From contig NC_134026.1 of the NCBI RefSeq assembly GCF_964204645.1, positions 11,062,450-11,126,449 on the forward strand: a stretch of DNA of 64,000 nt, read 5' to 3'. The translations under genes and the position numbers were made by a program. Shown one piece after another: positions 1-11,444 of this stretch; within the stretch, counting starts at the first letter, position 1, and each line of letters starts with the position of its first letter. The notes beneath the pieces are model-generated. The model was given only the letters and a program-made list of their open reading frames with translations. It did no database searches and was not told the DNA's origin. This stretch comes from Tubulanus polymorphus (Eukaryota; Nemertea; Palaeonemertea; Tubulaniformes; Tubulanidae).

Positions 1-381
1 GCTTGAGGTATGTCGTAATTTGCGTGAGTGGGTCTTCCAAGAGAATTATCGGTGCGGCTCATTTGAAATCGAATTGCTAATCAGAAAGATTAACGCATAT
101 TAATTCGAGTCAGCGTATGTCTTCTGGATTGACAGAAGAGATACATCGTTGAAAATACCACAAAGCACCACAGTTATGTAATTCGTCATATATATTTTTT
201 AATTTGTTTTTGCATATTTCAATTTCATAGACAACTGACACGGTACCTGCGAATCAGGCGTATAACCTGGTTTTGGATCACTTTTCAAAAGTTCAGTATG
301 AAGGTTGGTAGGACTTCAGATTGATTTCCCTCAGTCAAGAGTAAAATGCATTAATTTTTAAAATGCAAAATTCTTATATAG

Positions 382-809
382 ACCATAAAAGTGGCATGCC
401 CGGATTCGCGATCGGAAAATTACTGCCAACAAACGTCGACAGATATTTCAAATACGAAGGTGGTTTAACTACCCCTGGCTGTCTGGGTAGCGTAACGTGG
501 ATCGTTTTCAGGGAACCAGTCCAACTGTCTAAGGGTCAGGTAACGTTGATTTCGTGTAGACATACCAAAAATAAACGACTGAAACATTTCTTTTTCAAAA
601 GTAATGACTGAAAACTGCTCATAAATGCACGTTTGATTGATTCTATTTCACAGATGAATATGTTCTACTCATTGAAGGCTAGTCATGACAATGAACCGAT
701 TGAATATTTACTAAACAACTTCCGTCCAGTACAAGATCTCGGATCACGCGTCATATTCGACACACAGGCAGACGACGACCGAGTCGCTAAAATTCCAAAT
801 ATTCAGTAA
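382..809 (+). CDS. Alpha-carbonic anhydrase, C-terminal two exons (partial gene)
   Basis: Reversible hydration of CO2 to bicarbonate by a zinc enzyme. Only the 3' end is in the window. The penultimate exon is 382-539 (acceptor tatatag, donor gtaacg, entry phase needs one base from the previous exon). The last exon is 654-809 (acceptor ttcacag, stop TAA 807-809). The peptide shows the family's active-site strand, YEGGLTTPGCLGSVTWIVF, followed by REPVQLSKGQ and the late NNFRP block. The Leu-Thr-Thr of the substrate pocket (Leu198-Thr199-Thr200 in CA II numbering) and the VTW strand are intact. The Cys after TTP is the one that in secreted and membrane CAs pairs with an N-terminal Cys, so an extracellular isoform is likely (inference). 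Oddity: the usual second Pro of TTPPC is Gly. The tail after NNFRP is short and acidic, with no hydrophobic anchor or GPI-like segment. The zinc histidines lie on exons left of the window, so activity cannot be judged. Family assignment is firm; the isoform is not known. Confidence 0.9.
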
Positions 810-2236
810 TGGGAGCAATCACTTTCGTTTGGATACATTAGGAAAATAACTAAGCTAGCTTTAAAGAACTTAACCCGGGTTTTTAACATTCTAAAAAATC
901 GAACCATAACGTGTAACTACGACTTATACCCGCTCCTTTTAAGATGATAATCTTATTGTCGAATATTGCTTTTTTTGTGAATTATGAAACATACTGTTCT
1001 CGTAAATCCATTTCGATACTTACACCAGGTTTTGCTCCAAGATTGTAGCGTGGGCCTATATATTAATCAAATTATGATCTAGGCTTTCGAGTAATCTCCG
1101 AGCGTTCAGTATATATATATATAAGTATTATTAGATCTCAAATATGCGGGCAAGATTCTCTCATTCTCATCGTGATCAATGAGTAACACTCATGGGTAGA
1201 AACATCACGAAAACATGTATCTGAAAGTTGTGTGCTTAGAATGCATTGATTATCCCATCGGCTTACTCCATCTTTAATAATAAAAAAAAACGTTCGATCC
1301 GTTATGTAATGCAATGTGTCTTTAAATGCCGTTTATGCTGTTGTGTTTGTGCCATGACCTTATCTTTTAAACGATCCATACGAGAAGATTTAGTGCTGTG
1401 CCATTTGCATAATGCGTTGACAAGATGATCTACTCCCGTGGGCATTAAATGACGTCAACGGCGGCCAAACAGGACGGCTGCACGAACATATCAAGTATTT
1501 TCCAGCACATAAACAACCGATAATTGTATCTGCAGAATCCGGCTAAGCGAATAATCTGTACACTTCGCATGCCGTAACATCATCGCCGCGAGGGGATAAC
1601 TGAGAAGATCGAACTTTTGTAGATTGAGGTTCAAGCCCTTATGAAAGCAACATTTCAATTTACAAAAAAAGAAACGTGACAATTTTTGGGAAAGCTTTTT
1701 TCCGTTTGTCATGGCATTATAGATTAAGTATGAATCGTGGGGCATGCATAGATCACGAGTCAACTCACCAGTTTAAATAACAACGGTCTAGGCCTATAGC
1801 CCGAGTCTAGCCGATCTTAAAGTTGATCACAAATTATAGATACAAAATTCAAATCTAGCATTAACAAAACTTACACAGTGAAAATTGATTTGGTGGACGT
1901 ACGGCAGTAATATAATTGTGTGAGCTTTGATTCTTTTAAAAAGGCGCTAGCTCTGCTGTGAAGGGGAGTCCTGACCTTCTGAAGCACTCCCGATTCCGCC
2001 ACTGGCTACACTGTGGTAGGAAAAATTTTGAAGATAATATAAAACATCTTTCTGATAGCCGTTAATGGGTCCATTTTGTGTGTTTGTTTCGAAAGACGAT
2101 TGTTCGCATTATATGAACCGAAAAAACCAAAATATTGTGCTCAAGTAAAAACAACATTGCAATGGGAATCATTCTCGGGAAATGGACCAGATAAAGGCAT
2201 TCGTATGATACGTTGAAAAAAACCCACAATCAGAAG
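810..2236. other. Intergenic stretch, no gene recognised
   Basis: No homologous coding exon seen. It holds the carbonic anhydrase 3' flank, a short AT run near 1110-1123, and an A-rich run near 1276-1289 containing AATAATAAA that could serve as a distal polyadenylation signal. The small open frames here show no recognisable protein features. Confidence 0.5.
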
Positions 2237-2314
2237 AACTAGGGGTCCAGGGACACCATGCCCACTTGGGAAGTGGTTTCCAATGCTCAACAATCTAACA
2301 ATTTCAATATTCAA

Positions 2315-2482
2315 CGCCCCCTGGTGACCATATACAAAAACCAATGATCTTGAACCTCACCACAATCATAGAACATGTCAGCAGCTACGATTTTGTAATT
2401 GATTGTGATAACAAAATATGTCTCGTTACCAATTCAATATGGAAATACTAAGTATTCTACTATTCAACGCCCCCTGGTGACC
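2315..2482 (+). promoter_or_regulatory. Two CTCF-like motifs in HINE copy 1
   Basis: CGCCCCCTGGTGACC occurs at 2315-2329 and again at 2468-2482, 153 bp apart. The reverse complement differs from the core consensus CCASYAGRKGGCR at only one position. A third site expected near 2596 is cut by the MITE. Binding is inferred from sequence only. Confidence 0.35.
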
Positions 2483-2603
2483 ATATTTAAAACCATAGAA
2501 CATGTCATAAACTACAACTTTGCAATTGATCATGGTAACAAAATATGCCTAGGTACCAATCTAATAAGGAAATACTAAGTCATTCTACTATTCAACGTCC
2601 CCT

Positions 2604-2713
2604 GGGTCCAGTTCCACAGTTCTGAGTTAAGATTTGACCCTGGGTTAAAACATTGAAAATGGACTAACTTTAACTCAGAGTTAACTTTAACTCACAACTG
2701 TGGAACTGGGTCC
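2604..2713. mobile_element. 110-bp MITE with ~18-bp terminal inverted repeats, copy 1
   Basis: It begins GGGTCCAGTTCCACAGTT and ends AACTGTGGAACTGGGTCC. The interior is made of GAGTTAA/TTAACTC motifs, so the whole element can fold back on itself. A second copy of exactly the same length lies at 24110-24219 in the opposite orientation. Comparison with HINE copy 2 (near 43441) shows the unoccupied sequence: this insertion replaced or deleted about 10 bp (ggtgaccata). No clear target-site duplication is left. Superfamily not assigned. Confidence 0.8.
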
Positions 2714-3334
2714 TAGAATAACTAATGTCCTTAAAACTCACCACAATCATAGATGATGTCATGAGCTACAACTTTGCAATTAATTGTGGTAACAAAATAT
2801 GCTTAGGTATCAATATAATGTGGAAAAACTTTTTCCGAACCTACCAATGAGTACTGATGATACCAAGATGGCCACCAATTGCGTCACAATTGGCCGATCA
2901 AAAAGACCTGGCTCAGGTATAAAACAACCCTCTCCAAAGAATACCCATCACAAATTGCAAGGAGAAATGGCAAACCAGTAGGAAGCTACATGACTCAGAA
3001 ATTGGGCCAAAATTGACATTTTTGGGCACTAAAAAGGTCATAGGACGGCCATCTTGAGTCCGATCGACCCAATTTTTCTTATGGTGATGGGCCCTTGGGG
3101 GATCCAAATATATACGAAAGATCAAGGTAATTGATTTAAGCGTCTTCAAAATTTCCCTCAAAAAGTGTAAAAAGTGCTGATTTTGACGAACAACAATGGC
3201 CACCTGTCGACCATCTTGATTCTGAAGGTGTGTCTAGGGTAGATACAGGTATAAACCAAATATCAAGACATTACCTTGAAGCGTCTTCAAAACTTCCCAA
3301 AATAACTGGAATCCGTCTGGTGTGGTCAGTAGCC

Positions 3335-3830
3335 CTTCATAAGACGCTTGTATTGATGTATCAGGATTATGATTAGGATTTACACCATTTTTATGGTATA
3401 TGGGGGGAGACTACTCTACTAAATATACAATATTTACAAAACAATAGAAAATATAAACCTTAATGCAATATAAGAAAGTTATTAACAATACATACGTACA
3501 CTATTTACAATATACTAACTACTGGACAGATCTATATACATCTAACCTTTTTTTTAAAGAATTTAGCGACTGAGTTGTTGGATATTTCAAAATATCAAGA
3601 TTACCAAATGGGTTGATAAAATGTAATTCATTACCTAGAATACCACAAGCGGAACATAATCTATCATCTCTATCTAATTGAAGATTTGATAATTTATTTA
3701 CAGGTAATAGATAAAACCCAATTCTAAATTCGAATAAGCGTGTTGCTAAATCATCATCGAGTTGACTAATGAACCTTTGTATTTTGATATGATTTGAATT
3801 TCCTAACATCAATGTATTTCGGATAAGCAT
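3335..3830 (-). mobile_element. Non-LTR retrotransposon 3' fragment (end of reverse transcriptase ORF plus 3' UTR)
   Basis: On the - strand 3830-3519 reads an open frame with LATRLFEFRIGFYLLPVN, then DDRLCSACGILGNELHFIN. This matches the basic segment and C-x2-C...E-x-H zinc-knuckle found at the C terminus of many non-LTR retrotransposon polyproteins. It is followed by a T-rich, A/T-rich tail to about 3335 that resembles a 3' UTR. The element is 5'-truncated, as usual for target-primed reverse transcription. Its 3' boundary lies almost at the broken end of the neighbouring HINE copy, so its insertion or a linked deletion may have removed the HINE terminus. The assignment rests on a short motif. 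Confidence 0.55.
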
Positions 3831-4470
3831 CTATAAGTATGGTTCTCCATTATAGCGCCACCAACTAAACGCTGGAAAAAACGGCTTATCGCCTACTGTA
3901 GGCCTAATCGACCCGCATAATACGTATAGGCCTTTCGGAAGTTGTCCAGGCGACGTATTACGATGTCACGTTGATTCACATGTATATGTGAATCCGTTCA
4001 TCGTATTCGGTCGACAAGAGAATATTAAATCACCGAAACGCTTCGATACATCCGCACATGCCAAGCCCATGGGATTTCACCATCATTATTCAACTGCAAC
4101 CTTAGTTAGATTGTCGGATGTTTTCGTTGACGGAGAATTGACTCTAACAATTCTCGTTAAAATTGATATCGTGGGGAAATAGAAAAAAGGTTACAATTCA
4201 GTCTAATCCGAACCAAAGCGAGTCCCTTAATCATGCTCGATCTGAGACGTCGATTGAAATACGGTAACATATTACGTTAGCAGACATGACGATTGGTGGA
4301 TGTAGAGAGTTACGCAAATAGATACATGGAGATGAAAAATACCGTACACCCTACAGATCATATACACATGTATTACGATTAGAAAACAAATGTCATTGTT
4401 TTACATGATGTGGTGAGTTATGGCCGTGATCTTTTCTCTTATTGGAGAAAGCGAATGCTCGAAGCTTTAC
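3831..4470. other. Intergenic stretch, nothing recognised
   Basis: No coding exon, repeat shared with the rest of the window or RNA gene was recognised here. Confidence 0.4.
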
Positions 4471-4803
4471 TCATGCATCCTCCAACGGCAACTGCACTCA
4501 GCCACGGCACGAAACCCCTGCCACAGTAGACCGGGTGCGGAGGTATATGCGCAGCTTTGCCGCGCGAAAACTTGCGGCACCAATCAGATTGCTTGTTTTA
4601 TGATCGCTGAGGTAAATTTCACGGAAGAATTATAAATGGGAAAACCCGGGCTAGATTAAAACGGGATTTACGGATCCGTGGCTGACAATGACATCATCTA
4701 AGCTGCGCGTGTAGCTGCGCACTCGGTCTAGCGTGGCAGAGTTTCGTAATGTGGCAATCTCGATGCATCAGGTTCGAATCCCTGCCGGGGGAGGATGTAC
4801 TCG
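4471..4803. repeat. Palindromic tRNA-like (SINE-related) element, copy 1
   Basis: Two tRNA-like arms lie head to head. The right arm on + (about 4690-4800) contains CAGGTTCGAATCCCTGCC, a polymerase III B-box/T-arm, and ends in GGAGGATG. The left arm on - (about 4475-4600) carries the matching TGTGGCAGGGG and TGGCTGAGTG (A-box-like) blocks and begins CATCCTCC on +. Between them sits a block containing GCCGCGCGAAAACTTGCGGC, itself a hairpin. The same architecture recurs at 31984-32190. No intact tRNA cloverleaf is present. It is either an inverted pair of SINE heads or a foldback element that captured tRNA sequence. Confidence 0.55.
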
Positions 4804-7320
4804 TATGAAGATACACATAAATACTATAACAAAAAATATCGGTTATTATGGACATGATAATGAGTTACGAGGAAGGCGAATGCTTCAAGTGTTACTCGTA
4901 TGCAGAGATATTCGCAAGCTCACATTCATCCGGTTACTTGGTCTGTATCGATCGTGCTGGGAGAAATATCTTAGCGACTTGACATTTTACTCAGATGGTT
5001 TAAGTGCGAAGATCGATATAGAAATGTCATCGTTTTGATAACGCCATCAACCACTCTTAGTTTCATTTACAGCACCATCGACCCGTATAACGCATTCTTT
5101 TTGATGGATATCCGCTCTTATGCAGTTTGGCTGATTGCAGTAAAATCGAAATTTCAATAGGGAATTTCGACTGAAGAAAAATCATGCTTATCGAATCTAA
5201 AAAAAAGATGAAACATAGACAAGGTTATGACAAATTATGAATTGGCGAATTGGCTTGCTGCAGAAGTTCATCATGAAAAACAACTCGGTTATGAAAGACA
5301 ACATTCAAAACAAGTATGATTATTTATCTACACTTACATGCGCAGAATTGTTTAGCTTGCCTATCTGAATTCAAATTAGTTCCTTTTTCATTTTATGTAT
5401 TTAAAGGTTCATTGAGATATATTGAGGATGTTCTTCTGGAAAGCTAAATAAATACATTTTGATTGAACGTGAATGCAAATTTCTTCAGCTTCCAAACACT
5501 CTCGAAACGAATCATGCGGTAAGAAATAAATCATATAATCAGCGAACTAGCTGCCAGTCATATATTATTCATCCTCGCCTTGGCTCAATGTTAGTCCTCA
5601 GTACATATTTCATCAGTAGCAAAGTCAGTTTTGAAGGTAGTTTTTGTTTTAATCAATTAAAGCATGAGTTATATAAACAAGTATCAATGACCTGATTCTA
5701 TGACGACGAAGAACCTCTTAACCTCAAGTTAGTAACTCGTGTATATATAAGTATAAGATATAATCGCCCTTCCAGACCTTTGATTAGCCACATGCCAAAG
5801 TTGGAGCAATTGATTTTCTAATGAGAGACCACAGACAAAGATAAGACATCTCACGAGTGTATTTCGATCACAACTTTTAATTGAAAAATAAAACAGAAAA
5901 ATTATAAGATCAAATATATCTAAAATCCTGACAGGATCTAAAAGAGAACAAGAGACACGGTTAAATCTATTGCTCGTAATATGTATATTTGAAAAACTGC
6001 AATTCAATTCAATGTTATCTTGCACCGCAATAAATCGATAGTTCGGCAGTCGTGATAAATCCGCGGGAGGCCTCCACCGCCACCCCCTCCGCGAGTTATT
6101 CTAATTGAAGTAACTATCGAAATCTTTTAATGCTTCCTAACTCAGTTAAGTCCGGGTGGGGTTGATGTTGCAATAGCTTTGCGGGAGCGGTGAGATCGTT
6201 TGCATAGAAGGAAATAGCTACGGGTGGGTTCTAAATAATTCTGATCAAATTCATCAGCTATTTCCTTTCCGGGGATTCACTCGTGGACTCAAAAAACGTA
6301 TCGATTCACTTTAAAAAGAACAACCCCGGCATTTTCACTCTCAAGCCAAACTACGGAAGAAAAATACGGCTTATAACCATGATCGAAAAATAGGTAATCA
6401 TGTATAATTATCTCATTTCCATTCATATACGTTCCTTCACCAATAATAGAGTTCATAGCGAGAGGCTCTTGAGAGTCCCATTATCACCCCTCAAGAGCGA
6501 TGTAATCGCACAGTGAAACGAAAGTGTTATCCCTTCGGGGAAATTTCCGATTCCTTGTTTACGGACGTATTCGTTTTGTATTCGATGAAGTGTCGCTTTG
6601 CATTTTCATCAACAGCAAGGGAAATTAATAAGGTCACCAAGAAAAGCTATGATTAAACTTCGATTCCCAAGAATGTTTTTCCACTGTACAGTAATCTGTC
6701 TTGTTTTATAAAACCTGCTTTTAAAAAACGTTAGCAAATTTAATCTGTTTGCTGAAATTAGATTTTATCTTCGGCAACGCAATGCGAATCACAATGAGGA
6801 AGACAAACATGCTGGGAAATTTGTACGCGTGGTTATCAGTTCCATGGTGAATGAGAAGCAGGTCCCTTCATATGGTTGCTATGGATTGGGCAGACGATTG
6901 TTGATGACTACTTAGAAAGCAATCGTTGAAGTGGAAATAATGTGTAGGGCCTAGCCTGCATTGCCTGCCGATCGTGCGTGCCCTTTAAGAACTATGGAAA
7001 TTAGTCAACCAAACGAAAATAGGATGGCTTCTCAAAAAACCTTGTCTCGAAGTGTAATACATGTTATTAAGTCTAACTAGCAATGTACCTGTTCAAATAG
7101 ACGGATGGGTAGAGGAAAATAAAGGTTGAAACATGGCGAAGCGTGTTCAGTATTGACTTGGATGGACGACCAGAATCTTAAAAGAATTGAAACAATCATT
7201 TCCATTTGCATTGACGTGCGTTAAATGTGGTTACGCAAGTTCGATACAAAAACATCCATTCCTAAGGTACGTATACTGACTAACCCACGAAAACCACAAG
7301 GATTTCTATGAAACTGCAAA
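4804..7320. other. Intergenic stretch with a short inverted repeat
   Basis: No gene recognised. The segment near 4877-4903 resembles the left flank of the preceding tRNA-like element (gcgaatgctcgaagc versus gcgaatgcttcaagt). An inverted repeat AAGGAAATAGCT/AGCTATTTCCTT spans about 6208-6268. A GC-richer patch lies at about 6060-6110. Confidence 0.4.
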
Positions 7321-7329
7321 TTTTCAATT

Positions 7330-7505
7330 CATGCATCACGCGTTTTATACGTGTGTTGTCCCACAGAGCATTCCCGCGCTCACGAACACATAAACAACCA
7401 CTAGAGTAATCTGGTACATACCCATGCCCGTGGAGACCATGTGATACCGGAACTTGATAACACGGGAGTCGAATGCCAAAATGCTCTACTAACTGGGTCA
7501 TTGCG
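7330..7505 (-). repeat. Possible tRNA-derived SINE
   Basis: On the - strand from 7505 the sequence reads GACCCAGTTAGTAGAGCA, a good A-box/D-arm. About 30 bases later comes CAAGTTCCGGTATCAC, a degenerate T-arm. A non-tRNA body follows, containing 'ggtatgtaccagattactc' and 'gcgggaatgctctgtggg'. No second copy was found in the window. It could instead be a lone tRNA pseudogene. Confidence 0.35.
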
Positions 7506-10500
7506 GCTGCTACACTGTAAAATTGTTTTGATATGATATGATATTGTTTTGAGTGTATTGCATATTGGAATTCTTGCTAAATGATTGGCTGAAATATTGT
7601 CCCCCCCCCCCCATATGTTCACATTCGTGTAAATAGCTGTTGCATTACGTTATACAACGATTAGATTACCGCACAAAATTTCGAGGCCAATCGCATATCC
7701 GGTGACAGTAGCTGGTAGGCGATAGTTTCCCGTAATATATAGATCCGATTAGATGCTTACGAATTATTCAACAAGTTTCAATAGGTTCAGTAATGGTTAG
7801 TACGATCGGATGACATCAATCCCAACATGTCACACTGTCACCCAATATTTCCCAACAGTCGATACTGTAATTGAAAAAAATATTCAAACGCCTTATTGTG
7901 GTTAACATATGGCGGTATCTGACGCTTACGAAACCAAACAACAACGATCTTCCTTTAGTGTGGATACATCGTTGGTGTTAGTAAATGGCCAAGAGAAATG
8001 ATAAAACAAAATGTATATTTAGTTTGTTGCAAGATGAAGAATATAATATCACACACGGCATTCTGCATTCAAGTGTCAGATTGAATAGATCCTTACCGAT
8101 TGTTTGGATATTTTCACCATTTCTTCTCCAAGCCTTTTCCATGTATGAAAGCGCATGGAGAGTTTAAGATTACCGTTTGGCGTTGACATCAAAGCTGTTT
8201 CGTCGCAGATGTTCTGTGACGACAGTCGATACCAATGTGCCACAGATTCGGAATTGTGTGTGTTTTGTACATTCATCATTGTAATATAATCGTGAATTTT
8301 TTACATCTATTTATTTAATTTTTAATCTATTTATTATCCACGTAAAAATGTTTGTGTTGGGGGATTTATACAATTCGAACTCTATGGCACCCGTATTTTA
8401 AGGCAACGTTTAGGAATGTTTTAAGAATGCGTTTACATGGCTCTTAAAAATAGATGCTGGTTGACGATTAAGTGAGATCGTCAAAATAAAAGCTTCCAGA
8501 GCATGATGGTGCTGCTGCATAAAAAATTAGATTACTCGCCGTTAAAAACGAACATAACTAGAATAGATATGATATTTCCCTCCTGCTTTCTACGCTATTC
8601 AATTCAGTTCCCCTGACTGGCAATTTTCGTCGTTTCAAAACACCAGGTTTAATCGTGTCCTGGAGACATCGAAATTTGTGCGTATAGGCTTGACCGATTT
8701 ATCCCTCCATTTTCGGAGAAGAAAGATACGTTTATACATGGATTTCCGACATGATTCCCGCTAAATGAAACAGTTACGTAACTGGACCGGAATCAAGCTC
8801 GATACAGGATTTTTTTTATTTTTCAGGATTTTTTTGAGAGTGCCAAACTTTAAACTGTACAGATGTCCTATTCTCCATCAAATTCCATACATTTCGACGT
8901 TCAAATCGTATTAAAAATGATCGATCGTTTCTTCATTCCATGTGGCTATGAGCAAGATGAATTGAAGCTATTTAAATGTGATCAGAAGATTTACTGCAAT
9001 ATCATTTATCGAAAATGAATCGGCGTTTTCATAAAACAAGGGTAGCAGTCCATTCGACGATAAGTAATCGTCAGTCAGAAATATTCTCACGAAATATTGC
9101 GATCATGTATGGTCGGTTGAACAGAGGTTTATTTCTTAATTCATTCAATATTCTTTCTATTCTTCTCGTTACATGGAAACAAGCATATGGCGCACGAAAA
9201 GGCGTTATTAATAAATTTAGAAACCACCAAATATAATAGTTTAACTTACAACATCTGTCCCCTGTACTGATTAGTGGCCAAATGTGCAGAAAAACTGACA
9301 ACTTGGTACAAACCAGTTATTCATGATTCATCGCTCACAAATGCAACTGTGGAATTCCTACACCCGCGAACAACCGGGACTCAGCAGAAATGCCAAAAGA
9401 GAATCATGCGCCAAACACTTAACAAATCATTACATAGATATTTCAGTCATTCCCTCTATCAAAAGTACAGAAAATAACAAGAAGTCCAAACAACCACGGA
9501 TATATACAGAAAATCGCTGCAAATGCGGATTTGGTGTGACACAAAGGTTCGTAATGCATGAATTATTCCAACAACCTTTAAATGGGACTTATATGAAAAT
9601 TCATCAACAATGGCGTCATTTCTTATCTTCAAAAACCCACAATAGCGATTTGATTATACTATATGGGGCTGGTAATTTAAGTGTAATCGCCTTATATTAT
9701 AGTTACGACCATCATCATTGAATTTCCCTGATCATGATTAGTTTATTAATGAACGATAACAATTCTGTTTTGCTAAAGGGTTAATTCAATTGCAAAATTT
9801 ACTAATGTATTATTATGCAACTTAGTTACAATTCAACTGTATTGAAATGATAGATCATTCGATAGCCATTTGATGTCCAAGTAAAGAAATTCACTGCTTC
9901 GTCTGTGAAACAACTAAGTAAGATGTTTCTTGAGTGTGACCAACCTCAGGAAGACAGCAATGGTTTTGTGAAGGAGGAGAAAACCCCAATACTACCTTCA
10001 CGATTATTGGAGTATCGAAGTGTCGGAGTATAGAAGCGTGCGGAGCATCGAAGCGTCTGAATATCGGGAGGTGCGTGTCTTGTGTATCAACGAAACCGTC
10101 ACAGAGCGGGAGTTTTCGCAGTCAGTCCTAACTTAGATGAAAGTTTTTTCTCTCCAAATGCTTCCATCCTTTCATAAGGAATAAATCAATTAACTTGTCA
10201 TCCCCAGAGACTGTATATACCTCTCATTTTTATTTTCTGCCTCAAGCCTGATAATAGTGTCTTTGTGAGCGAACGAAACGGTGCTTAAGATTTTCAAGTT
10301 TACGCTGATTTCATATGCGGGAACTTGCTCTACAACACATTCGAGGCCAAACTCGTGCCATCACGCCTGGATACATGGATGGTGACAAATCTCCTCCACT
10401 TAGTCCCCATGAGAGCAGTAGTCAGATTTAAGAAATGTTACGATACGAAGAGAGCTGCATTCGATCGGTATCAGGTTTGTCACAGATATCGATTCCGATC

Positions 10501-10981
10501 TCGGGCCAGTATCCTCGTTACACGGTGACTTAATAATGGCTTGGTTTCGGTGTCTCTTCGATTTCCGATGTTTGTAGCTAGCCGAGGTGATTGCTTAGCT
10601 CGAATTGCCTACGAATATGAAATACACGTCAGCACTCTTATCTATCTGATCATCTTTAATAAAACCTTGTAACACAATCACTTGAACAAGTTAATGAGTT
10701 AAGTTGAAACTTGAAATTACGAATTGGACAAATGATCCGATTATACTAGTTAATTAAGTTATGTTTACAGCCCATTTCCAACTGAAAAGACGTATATTAC
10801 AAAATGAAGACACTTGGCCACACTCGGGAAATTATCGTCACCTGACAACTGCCATTTACTTGCGGGACACCCCCTTTTCCTATCACACATCTCCCTGTCG
10901 TAATACTATCCCAGCGAAACATGTAATGACTCAACATAAATCGTTTACTCATATACTCATGCACTATCCATGCACATCCAG
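7506..10981. other. Intergenic stretch with a short minisatellite
   Basis: No gene recognised. It includes a poly-C run at about 7602-7612. A diverged minisatellite of about 16-17 bp lies near 10007-10075, three to four units like GGAGTATCGAAGTGTC. An open frame at 9323-9721 (+) has 132 codons but no recognisable domain. Confidence 0.4.
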
Positions 10982-10984
10982 TTA

Positions 10985-11441
10985 AGCCTGGCACACACGA
11001 GGCAATTTTCAGTCGCCGGTTGCTGCGACCGATTTTTGAGCAACCGTTGAGTAATCGATCGCTAGGTGTCGCCCGTATGCGACCACTGGCGACGGAGAGG
11101 CGATTATCTTTCGCGCCAAACATTTTTATCATGTGACTTGTCAAGATGGCCACGCTACTAACCCGGGTGATGCCGTATTTGGAAGTATCACATGATACTT
11201 ATTCGTTTAGTCATTGGCTAGGTTGATGAGGTGCTCGTTGCTTGGCGTCTCCAGCTACCGCACACGGGCAACTCCCGAGCGATCGCCGAGCAATTTCTCG
11301 GCGACAAGCAATTTTCCGTCGCCCAATATCAAACGCTGTCGCCCCTTGCCGCAGACGAGCGATTTTTTTTTCGTTCGACGCCGAGCAATTCGGGCGGTTG
11401 CTCGAGAATTGCTCGAAACTGTCGCCCGTGTGCGCCAGGCT
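10985..11441. mobile_element. PIF/Harbinger-type MITE, 457 bp, with TTA target-site duplication
   Basis: The ends are AGCCTGGCACACACG and CGTGTGCGCCAGGCT, which are inverted repeats with a few mismatches. TTA lies immediately outside on both sides (10982-10984 and 11442-11444), a 3-bp TWA duplication as made by PIF/Harbinger transposases. The interior is much more GC-rich than its surroundings and holds many diverged copies of GAGCAATTCTCG- and CGTCGCC-like words in both orientations. Open frames in this interval follow from the base composition and do not look like a transposase. Non-autonomous. Confidence 0.8.
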
Positions 11442-11444
11442 TTA

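Larger units (their letters stand above)
2237..3318 (+). mobile_element. Helentron-associated (HINE/pearl-like) element, copy 1, truncated
   Basis: Collinear with 43055-44331 over its length and in the same orientation. It has a left block starting AACTAGG and then GCCCACTTGGGA. Three tandem ~153-bp units follow, each beginning with ATTCAACGCCCCCTGG or a derivative. The right block contains 'ccaagatggcc' and 'gggcccttgg'. Homology stops at 'ccgtct' (about 3318), exactly where the other copy continues into CGGA repeats and a terminal hairpin, so the 3' end is missing. The third unit is interrupted by a 110-bp MITE (2604-2713). No coding capacity is seen. The left block, tandem core, microsatellite and hairpin layout (completed from the other copy) is that of pearl/DINE-type Helentron derivatives. 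The class assignment is inference from layout. Confidence 0.75.

Noticed and set aside
1-12. Possible exon end 'gcttgag|gtatg' as the preceding carbonic anhydrase exon
   Set aside because: In the phase required by the next exon it would end with a TGA codon, so it does not fit.
2913-3203. Open frame on the - strand, also seen at 43811-44023
   Set aside because: The similarity between the two places is due to the HINE copies. The frame is not maintained at full length and encodes nothing recognisable.
9323-9721. 132-codon open frame on the + strand
   Set aside because: No recognisable domain, and composition is that of AT-rich non-coding DNA.
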